A stretch of DNA of 54,438 nt from Hydrogenophaga sp. (GTDB taxonomy: Bacteria > Pseudomonadota > Gammaproteobacteria > Burkholderiales > Burkholderiaceae_C): positions 1 to 54,438 of the forward strand of contig NZ_JADMKB010000097.1 in NCBI RefSeq assembly GCF_018780075.1, given 5' to 3'. The notes under the pieces are model-generated. The model saw nothing but the letters and a program-made list of their open reading frames with translations, was not told the DNA's origin and searched no databases. Shown here piece after piece: positions 30,686 to 40,161 of this stretch (within the stretch, counting starts at the first letter, position 1; every line of letters begins with the position of its first letter). Position numbers and translations under genes: made by a program.

Positions 30686-31561
30686 TCAGCCCAGTGCGGC
30701 CCGCATGTGCGCACGAACCGCGTCGCTCAGCTCGGGATTGGCCAAGGCCAGGTCGATGGTGGCCTGCAGGAAGCCCTCTTTGCTGCCGCAGTCGTAGCGC
30801 GTGCCTTCGTAGCGGTAGGCATACACCTTTTCGGTACCGATCAGGGCGGCAATGCCATCGGTCAGCTGGATCTCGCCACCCGCGCCGCGAGGCTGGCGGC
30901 GGATGCTCTCGAACACCGCCGGTGTGAGGATGTAGCGGCCCGCCACCGCCAGGGTCGACGGTGCCGCCTCAGGCACAGGCTTCTCCACCATACCGAAGAC
31001 TTCGGCGACCGTGTCGATGACACCATGCACATCCACCACACCATAGCGTCGGGTGTCCTCGTGCGGGACATCCTGCACAGCGAGCACGGTGCCGGGGCTC
31101 TTTTCATAGGCAGCCACCATTTGCTGGAGCACAGAATGCCCCCCAGCCTTGCCCACCATCAGGTCATCGGCCAACAAAACCGCAAACGGGTCATTGCCCA
31201 CCACCCGCTCAGCGCACAAAACGGCATGACCCAAGCCCAGCGGGCGCGGCTGGCGGATGAACACGCAGTCCATGTCGTCGGGCTTGATGTCGTGCACGAT
31301 CTGGAGCAGCTCGGTCTTGTTGCCACGCTCGAGTTCGTATTCGAGCTCGAAAGCTGCATCAAAATGATCTCCGATGGCACGCTTGTGACGGCCCGTGATG
31401 AAGATCATTTCCCGGATACCGGCCGCGTAGGCTTCGTCGACCGCGTACTGGATCAGCGGCTTGTCGACCACCGGCAGCATCTCCTTGGGAATGGCCTTGG
31501 TGGCGGGCAGGAAACGCGTGCCCAAACCACCCACGGGAAAAACGGCTTTTTGAATTTTCAT
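30686..31561 (-). CDS. galU: UTP-glucose-1-phosphate uridylyltransferase
   Basis: A 291-residue nucleotidyltransferase that makes UDP-glucose for lipopolysaccharide core, capsule and trehalose pathways. The nucleotide loop [19 protein letters not shown] and the substrate motif GEIQLTDGI are intact. AGGG stands before the ATG. It follows the S49 peptidase gene by 33 nt and ends the minus-strand block. Confidence 0.96.
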   Translation of the reverse strand: MKIQKAVFPVGGLGTRFLPATKAIPKEMLPVVDKPLIQYAVDEAYAAGIREMIFITGRHKRAIGDHFDAAFELEYELERGNKTELLQIVHDIKPDDMDCVFIRQPRPLGLGHAVLCAERVVGNDPFAVLLADDLMVGKAGGHSVLQQMVAAYEKSPGTVLAVQDVPHEDTRRYGVVDVHGVIDTVAEVFGMVEKPVPEAAPSTLAVAGRYILTPAVFESIRRQPRGAGGEIQLTDGIAALIGTEKVYAYRYEGTRYDCGSKEGFLQATIDLALANPELSDAVRAHMRAALG

Positions 31562-31594
31562 TGATTAACCCTGTTGTTACTTGAATTGCAGCGG

Positions 31595-32578
31595 CTATTT
31601 AAGTTGCAGACCGGCCGCTCGGGCGGCCCTGAAAGCGCCCTCACCCATGCTCACACCCAGTTCACGAGCAAGGCGCATGCCCACATTTTCCCGCTGGGTG
31701 TAGTCCACGATGTCTTCCGCCTTGACAATTTCACGGGCCACATGGTCAAGGCTGCCCAAACCGTCGGCCAGGCCCTGAGTCACCGCCTGCTGGCCGCTCC
31801 AGACGAGCCCACTGAAGGTGTCCGGGGTTTCCTTGAGGCGCTCCCCGCGCCCTTTCTTCACCACCTGGATGAACTGTGTGTGGATTTCGCTCAACATGGA
31901 TTGCATGTGGGCGTTCTGGGTGGCGTCCTGGGGGCTGAACGGATCGAGCATGCCCTTGTTGGTGCCCGCGGTCATCAAACGCCGCTCCACACCCAGTTTG
32001 TCCATCAGGCCGGTGAATCCAAAGCCATCCATCAGCACACCAATGCTGCCCACCAGGCTGGCTTTGTCGACGTAGATTTCATCGGCCGAGGCAGCGATGT
32101 AGTAAGCGGCCGACGCGCAGGTCTCTTCCACCACCGCATAAACCTTTTTATTGTGCAACGCCTTGAGGCGTGTGATCTCGTCGTTGATGATGCCAGCCTG
32201 TACCGGACTGCCGCCAGGTGAGTCAATCAGCAGCACGATCGCCTGGGCACCGCTGTCTTCAAAGGCCGAACGCAAAGAACTCACGACGTTCTCTGCGCTC
32301 GCTTCGGCACCCGACGCGATCTCTCCCTTGATGTCAATCACCGCCGTGTGCGGTGTGCTCACGGCGCTGCCCATACTCGCCTGACTGAACCACAGCCACA
32401 CAAAAAAGGCGATCAGCGCGAGCCACAGCAACCGAGAAAACAGCTTCCAGCGACGGACCGACTGCTGCTCCCGGAGCGTGGCGAACACCAGTTTTTCAAT
32501 GGTCTCGCGCTCCCACCCGGTATTTCCACGTGGCCCAACAGGAGAATGGGGAGAGAGGTTCAAAGGGTCGTCGTTCAT
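31595..32578 (-). CDS. S49-family signal-peptide-peptidase-like protein
   Basis: A 327-residue membrane-anchored serine protease of the short SppA group. One membrane helix lies at about residues 47-66. The likely catalytic Ser156 (TCASAAYY) and Lys208 (GTNKGM) are 52 residues apart, the same spacing as the Ser-Lys dyad described for Bacillus and archaeal SppA. IDSPGGSP and VGSIGVLMDG are conserved. The ATG at 32578 was chosen because it opens a normal cytoplasmic tail. It sits 11 nt after the Rieske gene. Confidence 0.9.
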   Translation of the reverse strand: MNDDPLNLSPHSPVGPRGNTGWERETIEKLVFATLREQQSVRRWKLFSRLLWLALIAFFVWLWFSQASMGSAVSTPHTAVIDIKGEIASGAEASAENVVSSLRSAFEDSGAQAIVLLIDSPGGSPVQAGIINDEITRLKALHNKKVYAVVEETCASAAYYIAASADEIYVDKASLVGSIGVLMDGFGFTGLMDKLGVERRLMTAGTNKGMLDPFSPQDATQNAHMQSMLSEIHTQFIQVVKKGRGERLKETPDTFSGLVWSGQQAVTQGLADGLGSLDHVAREIVKAEDIVDYTQRENVGMRLARELGVSMGEGAFRAARAAGLQLK

Positions 32579-32589
32579 GTGTGCACTGT

Positions 32590-32970
32590 TCAAAAAACCA
32601 GGGGCTGGAAGGGGTATTGTGCCTGCCAGAACACCACGCCATCGCGCTCGACCAGTGGCACCGTGACCAGTCCTCCGCGACAGGGGCCACCACTGCAGGC
32701 CCCACTGGCAGGTTCGTACATCGCGCCGTGGGTGGCGCACAGCAACCATTGCCCGCTGTCGTCAAGAAAGCGGTTGGGTTGCCAATCCATCTCCATGGCC
32801 ACGTGCGCGCATCGGTTCAGGTAGGCATGGACTTGCCCCCGAAAACGGATCGCAAAAGCGCGACAACTTTGCCCGGCGTACACCACATCAAATGGCACCG
32901 CGACACCCCCGTTCACAAGGTCACGGCCATTGCACAAGGCCTGCAGGGCATCACCCTCGGTTGGGTTCAT
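32590..32970 (-). CDS. Small Rieske [2Fe-2S] protein
   Basis: A 126-residue single-domain Rieske ferredoxin-type protein. The cluster ligands are Cys54/His56 (RCAHVA) and Cys78/His81 (CATHG), with 21 residues between the pairs. There is no membrane anchor or oxygenase catalytic domain, so it is probably a soluble electron carrier or an oxygenase-like accessory protein; no partner is adjacent. The HAD gene ends 9 nt upstream. A Rieske gene between a Gph-like phosphatase and SppA is a recurrent Burkholderiales arrangement (from memory). Confidence 0.88.
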   Translation of the reverse strand: MNPTEGDALQALCNGRDLVNGGVAVPFDVVYAGQSCRAFAIRFRGQVHAYLNRCAHVAMEMDWQPNRFLDDSGQWLLCATHGAMYEPASGACSGGPCRGGLVTVPLVERDGVVFWQAQYPFQPLVF

Positions 32971-32979
32971 GGTGTGGCG

Positions 32980-33639
32980 TCAAGCGTGTTGGTCCAGCCA
33001 GTCGTGCAGTTCGCGAACCGAATGCGCAACGAAACGCGGCGCGAGCGGCGCGAAGCCCCCTGGCTCGTGCGCGCCATAGCTGACACCGACACTCACACAC
33101 CCCGCGTTGAGCGCCATCTGCAGGTCGTGGGTGGTGTCCCCGATCATCAAGGTGCGCCCGGGGTCCACGCCAAACTCGCGCATCAACTCTTGCAGCATCA
33201 ATGGACTGGGCTTGCCAGCGGTCTCGTCAGCGGTGCGAGAACCGTCGAACAACCCCTGCAACTCCACGGCGTGGAGCGCCTCGTCCAACCCGCGACGGCT
33301 CTTGCCCGTCGCCACGGCCAGCCAGTGATGGCGCGACTTGAGTCCCGACAACATCGGCAGCACGCCATCGAACAGGCTGATGTCGTTCTGGTGGGCCAGA
33401 TAGTGATGCCGATAACGCTCGCCCAGCACCGGGTATTGGTCGGCGGGCACATCGGGTGCGGCGTGCGCCAGCGCCTGCATCAACCCAAGCCCGATCACAT
33501 AACTCGCCGCCTCATGGGTGGGCACCGTACCACCGACATCCCGAACCGCCGCCTGAATGCAGCGCACGATGATGGCGGTGGAATCAAACAGGGTGCCATC
33601 CCAGTCGAAGGCAATGAGGTCGAATTGGCGCGGGCGCAT
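32980..33639 (-). CDS. HAD-family hydrolase (Gph/phosphoglycolate-phosphatase-like)
   Basis: A 219-residue HAD subfamily IA hydrolase. Motif I is FDWDGTLFDS, with nucleophile Asp12 and acid Asp14; motif II is the Thr/Ser of VATGKS; motif III/IV is MIGDTTHDLQMALNAG. The family fits phosphoglycolate or pyrimidine-nucleotide phosphatases, and the exact substrate cannot be read from sequence. It heads the HAD-Rieske-SppA-galU series. A GATAAT box (33666-33671, minus) 27 nt upstream may be its -10. Confidence 0.85.
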   Translation of the reverse strand: MRPRQFDLIAFDWDGTLFDSTAIIVRCIQAAVRDVGGTVPTHEAASYVIGLGLMQALAHAAPDVPADQYPVLGERYRHHYLAHQNDISLFDGVLPMLSGLKSRHHWLAVATGKSRRGLDEALHAVELQGLFDGSRTADETAGKPSPLMLQELMREFGVDPGRTLMIGDTTHDLQMALNAGCVSVGVSYGAHEPGGFAPLAPRFVAHSVRELHDWLDQHA

Positions 33640-33686
33640 GGGTTGTGGTGTGAAAAGATGTTCAGATTATCGGCGGCGCGCCCAAC

Positions 33687-33713
33687 AAAAAAGGCACCCG
33701 CAGGTGCCTTTTT
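33687..33713 (-). terminator. Terminator after the H-NS gene
   Basis: A GGCACC / GGTGCC stem with a 4-nt loop has A6 on one side and T5 on the other, so on the minus strand it ends in a U tract 18 nt after the hns stop. It isolates hns from the HAD-Rieske-SppA-galU genes. Confidence 0.75.
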
Positions 33714-33730
33714 CCAGTCGTTGGAGGGAC

Positions 33731-34036
33731 TCAGATGCGGAAACTCTCGATGTCCTTGCCCGCCGCCAACGCCGCGCGCACCCACTCGGGCTTGCGACCG
33801 GGGCCACCTGCCCAGAGTTCGCCATTCGGACCCTTGTACTTCGCGGCCGCCTTGGATTTGGTCTTGGCCGGCTTCTTGGTGCCCGCCGCACCGCCCAGGT
33901 CGGCCACGGTGATGCCGTATTGCTTCATTTTCGCCTTGATGTCGGCGATGGCGGTCGACAATTCATCCTTGCGCGCCTGTTCGGCCTGCGTCATCAACGC
34001 TTGCGCTTGGGCCATCAGTTCGGTATACGTTGCCAT
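33731..34036 (-). CDS. H-NS histone family nucleoid protein
   Basis: A 101-residue nucleoid-associated protein. The N-terminal half is a predicted coiled coil for oligomerisation (TELMAQAQALMTQAEQARK). The C-terminal half carries the H-NS DNA-binding motif LWAGGPGRKPEWV, here in the GGPGRKP form typical of BpH3/Bv3F-like betaproteobacterial proteins, followed by AAGKDIESF. AAGGAC 6 nt before the ATG is a good ribosome-binding site. It is an isolated gene between rluC and its own terminator. Confidence 0.93.
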   Translation of the reverse strand: MATYTELMAQAQALMTQAEQARKDELSTAIADIKAKMKQYGITVADLGGAAGTKKPAKTKSKAAAKYKGPNGELWAGGPGRKPEWVRAALAAGKDIESFRI

Positions 34037-34115
34037 TGTTTGTCCTTTATAAGCTCGGTTGACTTCCAACGATTGAGCGCCCTGTCGAGGCTCGGGCCGA
34101 ATTCTAATACCAAAT

Positions 34116-35132
34116 TCAGCTGCCCGCCCAAGTTTGCAACTCTGGTGGCAATTCAGAATGTAACTCCAGTGATTCGCCAGAAATCGGATGCGTCAGCCGC
34201 AATCGCCAAGCATGCAAGAACATGCGTTTGAGCCCTGCCCTGCCCAATAACCTGTTCAGTTCAAAGTCACCGTATTTGTCGTCACCGGCAATCGGATACC
34301 CTGAATGCGAAAGATGTACTCGGATCTGGTGCGTTCGCCCGGTTTTAATGGTGACTTCCAGCAACGTAAAGCCCAATGAACAGGCCCCCGATAACCCAAC
34401 TGGCGCATCCAGTTGCTTGACCACCTTCACCAAGGTCACCGACTTCATCCCCTCCGGATCGTCCTTGCTGGTGACCCGAACGCGGCGCTCGCCGTCGGGC
34501 AACAGGTATTTGTGCAAGGGCTGATCCAGTACCTTGAGTTTGGCGGGCCAGACACCTTTGACCAGCGCGAGATAGGTCTTGCCGGTTTCCCGTTCACGGA
34601 ATTGGTCCTGCAACGCCTTGAGCGCGCTCTTCTTTTTGGCAATCAGGAGAATGCCGCTGGTTTCGCGGTCGAGCCGGTGCACCAATTCGAGCAAGCGGGC
34701 CTGCGGTCGGGCCTGGCGCATTTGCTCGATCACGCCGAAACTGACGCCGCTGCCACCATGCACGGCCACCCCAGCGGGTTTGTCGATAGCGAGAAACGCC
34801 TCATCTTCATACACCACCGGAAATTCGCGCGCCGGCGCCGGGTGCGCAGCCTTTTCTTCCGCCCGCTCCGACAGGCGAATCGGCGGAATGCGCAATACAT
34901 CACCGGCAACCACACGATCATCCGCCCCCACACGACCTTTGTTTCGCCGCACCTCGCCCGAGCGGATGATGCGGTAAATGTGGGTTTTGGGCACCCCCTT
35001 GAGGACCCGGATGAGGAAGTTGTCCAGCCGCTGGCCGGCCGACTCTTCATCGACCGTGAGGAACTGGACCGCCGCTGCGGACGAAATGGTGGGCTTGGAA
35101 TTCAAGGAAAAACCGCTGGAAATACCGGCCAC
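34116..35132 (-). CDS. rluC: 23S rRNA pseudouridine synthase RluC-like
   Basis: A 338-residue RluA-family pseudouridine synthase with an N-terminal S4 domain (about residues 33-90, SAGQRLDNFL). The catalytic aspartate is Asp155 in VHRLDRETSG. RTHQIRVHLSHSGYPIAGD is the family C-terminal motif. By family and its position next to rne it should modify 23S rRNA U955, U2504 and U2580 as E. coli RluC does. The GTG at 35132 is the longest credible start; a later start is possible. It is divergent from rne, an order shared with E. coli. Confidence 0.92.
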   Translation of the reverse strand: MAGISSGFSLNSKPTISSAAAVQFLTVDEESAGQRLDNFLIRVLKGVPKTHIYRIIRSGEVRRNKGRVGADDRVVAGDVLRIPPIRLSERAEEKAAHPAPAREFPVVYEDEAFLAIDKPAGVAVHGGSGVSFGVIEQMRQARPQARLLELVHRLDRETSGILLIAKKKSALKALQDQFRERETGKTYLALVKGVWPAKLKVLDQPLHKYLLPDGERRVRVTSKDDPEGMKSVTLVKVVKQLDAPVGLSGACSLGFTLLEVTIKTGRTHQIRVHLSHSGYPIAGDDKYGDFELNRLLGRAGLKRMFLHAWRLRLTHPISGESLELHSELPPELQTWAGS

Positions 35133-35145
35133 ACCGACCGGGGGA

Positions 35146-35161
35146 GCGCACTATAATGCGC
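35146..35161. promoter_or_regulatory. Palindromic TATAAT site between rluC and rne
   Basis: GCGCA-CTATAA-TGCGC forms a 5-bp inverted repeat around a perfect TATAAT on the plus strand (35152-35157). The minus strand reads TATAGT over the same bases, so the site could serve as -10 for both rne and rluC. No good -35 is seen in either direction. Confidence 0.45.
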
Positions 35162-35747
35162 TGCACCAGTCGTGTGCTGTAAGTGATTGATTTCCTTGAG
35201 TTTAAGGCAGTCACCGTAAGCAGACTCCCCGAGCATCGGATGCCAGGGACCCGGCTGGAACAAGTTGCCACCCGCTGCACCCAAGTCTGGCTGCCGCTCC
35301 CGACGCCTTCTTTGATGAGGCTGGAGCCGCACCTCGACCAGGTGGACGCATCGGGCGAAACCATCAGAAAACTGCGAACCCGAATACGGAATAACCCAAT
35401 CGCCCAGCCAAGCTCCCCCTAGCGCCATTGACGCACAGGAGCCTGCTGGGTGAGGATGAAGTGAAGCCAGAGACCTCACCGGCGCGATCCATGTCCCAGA
35501 CAGCCATCAAGCCCTCCCTGCTCACCCAAGTCCACGCGCCTACGCCCTGACCCGGCGGTTCGACGCGGCACACCCAGCGTGCCCCGCCTCGAACAACCCC
35601 ACACACCCGGCCCGCGCCGGGTGGGCACCGGGTCGGTGGCTCTCCGGCAATTCCTCCCCTCGTTCGCGCTTTTCCGCTGGTTCACGGCAGGTCGGTGCCT
35701 GGATTCGTCCTGGCACCATGTCAGTGTCAGACCGAAGGAAACGCATC
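35162..35747 (+). other. Long non-coding leader of rne
   Basis: About 590 nt between the TATAAT site and the rne ATG have no credible gene on either strand. It contains a perfect 7-bp hairpin (ACCCGGC-CCGC-GCCGGGT, 35605-35622) and other GC-rich inverted segments. In E. coli the 361-nt rne leader is structured and is used by RNase E to control its own mRNA. I infer that this region does a similar job; the sequence is not recognisably similar. Confidence 0.55.
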
Positions 35748-38738
35748 ATGAAACGCATGCTGATCAACGCCACGCAGGCCGAAGAGCGCCGCCTGGCGAT
35801 CGTGGACGGGCAGAAACTGCTCGACTACGAAATCGAAATCGAAGGGCGCGAACAGCGCAAGGGCAACATCTACAAGGCCGTCGTCACCCGCGTCGAGCCC
35901 TCGCTGGAAGCCTGCTTCGTCGACTACGGTGAGGAACGCCACGGCTTCCTGCCGTTCAAGGAAATCTCGCGCCAGTATTTCGCCGCCGGTGTGCCGGTCA
36001 ACCAGGCCCGCATCAACGACGTGATCCGCGAAGGCCAGGAACTGCTGGTCCAGGTCGAGAAGGAAGAACGCGGCAACAAGGGCGCGGCCCTCACCACCTT
36101 CGTGAGCCTGGCCGGCCGCTACGTGGTGCTGATGCCCAACAACCCGCGCGGCGGTGGCGTGAGCCGCCGCATCGAAGGCGAAGACCGTCAGGAACTCAAG
36201 CAGGCGCTGGACCAGCTCGAATACCCCAACGGCATGAGCATCATCGCGCGCACCGCCGGCATCGGCCGCGACGCGCCCGAGCTGCAGTGGGACCTGAACT
36301 ACCTGCTCAAGCTGTGGAACGCGATCGACGGCGCGGCGCAGGGCGGCAAAGGCGCCTACCTGATCTACCAGGAATCGAGCCTGGTGATCCGCGCGATCCG
36401 CGACTACTTCAACAGCGACATCGGCGAGATCCTGATCGACACCGACGACATCTACGAACAGGCTCACCAGTTCATGAGCCACGTGATGCCGGAACACGGC
36501 CACCGCGTCAAGCGCTACCGCGACGACGCACCGCTGTTCAGCCGCTTCCAGATCGAACACCAGATTGAAACCGCCTACAGCCGCACGGTGAACCTGCCTT
36601 CCGGCGGCGCCATCGTGATCGACCAGACCGAAGCGCTGGTGGCGGTGGACGTGAACTCGGCGCGCGCCATCAAGGGCGGCGACATCGAAGAAACCGCCAC
36701 CCGCACCAACCTGGAAGCCGCCGACGAGGTGGCGCGCCAGGCCCGCCTGCGCGACCTCGGCGGCCTGATCGTGATCGACTTCATCGACATGGAAGAGTCG
36801 AAGAACCGCCGCGAAGTGGAAAACCGCCTGCGCGATGCACTGCGCCAGGACCGCGCCCGCGTGCAGTTCGGTGCGATCAGCAAGTTCGGCCTGCTCGAAA
36901 TGAGCCGCCAGCGCCTGAAACCGATGCTGAGCGAAGGCTCGTCCATCCCCTGCCCGCGCTGCGGTGGGTCCGGCCACATCCGCGACACCGAAAGCTCGGC
37001 GCTGCAGATCCTGCGCATCATCCAGGAAGAGTCGCTCAAGGACAGCACGGCCGCCGTGCTGGTGCAGGTGCCGGTCGAGGTGGCCAGCTTCCTGCTGAAC
37101 GAGAAGCGCACCGAGATCACCAAGATCGAACTCAAGCAGCGCATCAACGTGCTGCTGGTGCCCAACAAGTCGCTGGACACGCCGAACTACAAGCTCGAAC
37201 GCCTCAAGCACGACGACCCGCGCCTGGACAACCTGGACGCCAGCTACAAACTGGCCGACGAAGCGGACGACGCCACCGGCTTCACCCGCCGCAGCCAGGA
37301 GCGCACCAACAAGCAGGAACCGGTGATCAAGGGCGTGCTGCCCGATGGTCCGGCGCCTGTGGCCGCGCCCAAGCCGGAAGCACCGGTCGCTGCCGCTCAG
37401 GCACCCGTCGCCGTCGCGCCTGCGCCTGCAGCAGTGCCCGCCGCGAAGGCCGCTCCGGCCGAACGGGGATTCTTCGGCTGGCTCAAGAACCTGTTTGCTG
37501 GCAGCGATGCGGCGGCTCCGGTGGTGACGCCTGCCGCGGCAGTGCCCGCACCGGCCCCCGCAGCGGACGCCAGCACCCGCGACGCACGCGGAGAGCAGCG
37601 TCGCGACGGTCGCGGTGCCCGCGGAGGCCGTTCCTCCGATGGCCGGGGCCCGCGTGAAGGTCGAGGAGAAGGACGCGAAGGCCGTGAAGGACGCGAAGGC
37701 GGCCGTGGCCCACGCGGCGAGGGACGCAACGGTGAAGTGCGTGGCGAAGGCCGCAATGGCGAGCGCCGCAACGACAAACCGTTGGGCGAAGCCCGTGTCG
37801 ACGGCCGCGGCGAGGGTCAGGGTCGCCCGGAAGGTCAGAACCGCGGTGAAGGCCGCAACGGCAACCGTCGCGACAACCGCCGCGAGGCACCCGCTGTGGA
37901 TGCGCCAGCACTGGGCGTGTCTGCTCCGGTGGCCGAGACCAGCGAAGCGGGCGAAGGCCAGCGTCGCGAACGCCGGGGCCGTGGGGGCGACAACCGCCGC
38001 CGCCCATCCGAGGTCGAAGGCAACGAGATCGCCGCGGTCCATGACGCGGCCAACATCCCATCGCCCGAAGTGCAGGACAACCCGTCCGAGGCGGTGGCTG
38101 TCGAAGGGGATGCCGACAACGCCCAACGCGCACCTCGCGAGCGCCGCAGCCGTGATCGTTACGGCCGTGACCGCCGCGAACGTGCTCCACGCGAAGGGGA
38201 CGCTGCAGAAGGCACCACCGCCGAGACACCTGTCGAAGCCCCGGCGTTTGTGGCTCCGGTGGCCGAGGCAGACACCGACCGGCCGACGCGCAGCTACTTC
38301 AGCCAGCCGGCCGCAGCTGAACCGGTGCCACCGGCACCTGTGATGACCGAAACCGCTTCTGCAGCGCCGGTGGCGGTTGAGGCACCGCGCGCCGCTGCCC
38401 CAGTGATCGCCGAGGCGCCAAAGCCGGTCGCCGTTCGCGCGCCCATTGAGGCCGCCCCCGCAGCACCCGCTTCCGCCGCCGCAGGCTTGCCCAAAGTGAC
38501 GCCGTACACGCTGTCGATGGACGACCTCCACCAGGTGGCGCAGACCAGCGGTCTGGAGTGGGTCAACTCCAACGCCAGCAAGGTGGCCGAGGCGCAAGCC
38601 GCGATCGCGGCCGAACCCAAGCCCATCCATGTGCCGCGCGAACCCAAGCCGGTGGTGGTGGCCGACGAAGGGGCCTTGGTGCTGGTGGAGACCCGCAAAG
38701 ACCTGAGCACCGTGACCCTGCCCTTCGAAGGCCGGTGA
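35748..38738 (+). CDS. rne: Ribonuclease E
   Basis: A 996-residue endoribonuclease that starts mRNA decay and processes rRNA and tRNA at the inner membrane, and scaffolds the degradosome. The S1 domain is at about residues 36-120. The catalytic Asp301 (AVDVNSA) and Asp344 (VIDFIDM) match E. coli Asp303 and Asp346. The zinc-link CPRCGGSG (Cys402, Cys405) joins dimers. After about residue 520 the protein is a disordered Ala/Pro and Arg/Gly/Glu-rich tail ([12 protein letters not shown] repeats, about 610-720). It ends in a conserved-looking segment ([15 protein letters not shown]). The ATG at 35748 has AAGGAA about 8 nt upstream; the ATG at 35718 lacks one. Confidence 0.97.
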   Translation: MKRMLINATQAEERRLAIVDGQKLLDYEIEIEGREQRKGNIYKAVVTRVEPSLEACFVDYGEERHGFLPFKEISRQYFAAGVPVNQARINDVIREGQELLVQVEKEERGNKGAALTTFVSLAGRYVVLMPNNPRGGGVSRRIEGEDRQELKQALDQLEYPNGMSIIARTAGIGRDAPELQWDLNYLLKLWNAIDGAAQGGKGAYLIYQESSLVIRAIRDYFNSDIGEILIDTDDIYEQAHQFMSHVMPEHGHRVKRYRDDAPLFSRFQIEHQIETAYSRTVNLPSGGAIVIDQTEALVAVDVNSARAIKGGDIEETATRTNLEAADEVARQARLRDLGGLIVIDFIDMEESKNRREVENRLRDALRQDRARVQFGAISKFGLLEMSRQRLKPMLSEGSSIPCPRCGGSGHIRDTESSALQILRIIQEESLKDSTAAVLVQVPVEVASFLLNEKRTEITKIELKQRINVLLVPNKSLDTPNYKLERLKHDDPRLDNLDASYKLADEADDATGFTRRSQERTNKQEPVIKGVLPDGPAPVAAPKPEAPVAAAQAPVAVAPAPAAVPAAKAAPAERGFFGWLKNLFAGSDAAAPVVTPAAAVPAPAPAADASTRDARGEQRRDGRGARGGRSSDGRGPREGRGEGREGREGREGGRGPRGEGRNGEVRGEGRNGERRNDKPLGEARVDGRGEGQGRPEGQNRGEGRNGNRRDNRREAPAVDAPALGVSAPVAETSEAGEGQRRERRGRGGDNRRRPSEVEGNEIAAVHDAANIPSPEVQDNPSEAVAVEGDADNAQRAPRERRSRDRYGRDRRERAPREGDAAEGTTAETPVEAPAFVAPVAEADTDRPTRSYFSQPAAAEPVPPAPVMTETASAAPVAVEAPRAAAPVIAEAPKPVAVRAPIEAAPAAPASAAAGLPKVTPYTLSMDDLHQVAQTSGLEWVNSNASKVAEAQAAIAAEPKPIHVPREPKPVVVADEGALVLVETRKDLSTVTLPFEGR

Positions 38739-38774
38739 TGCCCAGAACCTGCCGCTGAACAGGTGGCAGACGAC

Positions 38775-38806
38775 AAAAAGCCGACCCGAGGGTCGGCTTT
38801 TTGTTT
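38775..38806. terminator. Bidirectional terminator between rne and hemY
   Basis: A stem CCGACCC / GGGTCGG extended by AAAAAG and CTTTTT encloses a 2-nt loop. It has T-rich tails in both directions and lies between the converging rne and hemY genes, so it can end both transcripts. Confidence 0.85.
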
Positions 38807-38847
38807 TGTGCTCAGAAGGGGCTTGTTGACCCAGACCCAGGGGTCCG

Positions 38848-40161
38848 TCAGTCCGCCAGCAGTGCCGCCTTTTTCCAGGCCGCCTGCGCCGACGCTTCGT
38901 CGCCCCGTTCTTCAGCCAGCGTCGCCAGGGAGCACCAGGTGCGCCGCAACAGCGCTGGCTCGCGCAGGCTGTGGCTGGCTTGTCCGAGCAGCTGGGCGGC
39001 CTTGCCCCAGAGCTGGCGCTGCACACAGGCCTGGCCGGTCAGGTATTGGAGGTAGGCGTTGTTCGGCCATTGGCGTTGACTCTGCTCCAGGCGCGCGAGC
39101 CATGCGGCATCCAGTTGGGGCAGCCCCGGCTCCAGTGCCTGCACCAGTTGACGCTGCTGGTTGGCGTCCAGGGCTGAAAAGCCTTGCCACACGGGCGCCA
39201 GCCAGGCACCGGACATCCCCACCGCCTGCTGGGAGGACACCTCGCTGGCATCGGTCGCGGCGATGCGGTTGGCGCGCTCGGCGGCCGCGAGCGCCAGCTC
39301 GGGCATGGCGCGCTCTGTGGCATCCAGGCGCTCCCACACGGCCTTCAGCTGGGACAGGTCGTGCGCCTCGCGCAGCGCGTCCAGCGCCAACCCGCGCACG
39401 ATGCTCCGTGAAGCATCCGGAGAGAAGGCCCGGTGTTTGGCCAGCAAGCGCGCCGTTTCCAGCGCTTCGCTGGTGTCGCCGCCGAGCCGGGCCACGCGCA
39501 GCTTGAGGCGCAGCGCTTGGATGCGGCGCCCCGCACCTTGCGGCAGTTCGGCCAGGTGATCGCGCGCGGCCTGGACGTCGCGGTCCTCCACAGCCCAGCG
39601 CGCTGCACGCAGCAAGGCGCCTTCACGCGCTTCCGGCGAGATTTTCGCCAGCCTGGGGTGGAGTGCGGCCTGCAGGTGCTCGTCGCGCGCGCTGCGGTTT
39701 TGCAGCGACTGGGCCGCCTCGGCCACCAACAGGTGGGCCAGCAGCTGCAGCTGCTGGCGACGCGGCCACTGGGCCGAGGGCTGGGCGTTGAGCTGCTCCA
39801 GCGCAGCCAGGCCGGCGGCCCGGGCACGCACAAACCGGCCGGCCAGCAGCTGGGCCAGCGCGTCCATCACGGCGCCCACGACAGCGCGCTCCACCTGCTG
39901 GTTGCGCCAGCGCTGGGCCTGCAGGGGCAGCTCCTTGAGCACGGCGATGGCGCGCATGGCCAGGTACAGCAGCACAAAACCACCGATCAGGCAAAACACC
40001 ACGAAGTTGAACGACACGTCGAACCGGTACGGTGGCCAGAACAGGGTGACCATGGCCTGGTTGTGTCCCACGAGCAGGGCCAGCGCGACGGCCAGCGCGG
40101 CCAGACCCAGCAGCCAGAACACGCTGCGCATGGCGCCGACCTGACGGTGTTGGTGGTTCAT
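38848..40161 (-). CDS. hemY: HemY-like tetratricopeptide membrane protein
   Basis: A 437-residue inner-membrane protein of the proteobacterial HemY family (not the protoporphyrinogen oxidase of the same name). Two N-terminal membrane helices (about residues 11-32 and 50-70) are followed by a HemY_N segment and degenerate TPR helices. It is encoded with hemX at the end of the hemCD operon and is thought to act in heme-synthesis assembly; the mechanism is unclear. The ATG shares a base with the hemX stop (TGATG). An internal ATG ten codons in is an alternative. Confidence 0.85.
   Translation of the reverse strand: MNHQHRQVGAMRSVFWLLGLAALAVALALLVGHNQAMVTLFWPPYRFDVSFNFVVFCLIGGFVLLYLAMRAIAVLKELPLQAQRWRNQQVERAVVGAVMDALAQLLAGRFVRARAAGLAALEQLNAQPSAQWPRRQQLQLLAHLLVAEAAQSLQNRSARDEHLQAALHPRLAKISPEAREGALLRAARWAVEDRDVQAARDHLAELPQGAGRRIQALRLKLRVARLGGDTSEALETARLLAKHRAFSPDASRSIVRGLALDALREAHDLSQLKAVWERLDATERAMPELALAAAERANRIAATDASEVSSQQAVGMSGAWLAPVWQGFSALDANQQRQLVQALEPGLPQLDAAWLARLEQSQRQWPNNAYLQYLTGQACVQRQLWGKAAQLLGQASHSLREPALLRRTWCSLATLAEERGDEASAQAAWKKAALLAD

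Noticed and set aside
35727..39026. A 1099-codon open frame opposite rne
   Set aside because: It is antisense to RNase E, with low-complexity Ala/Val/Gly/His sequence and no recognisable domain. It results from codon bias on the coding strand.
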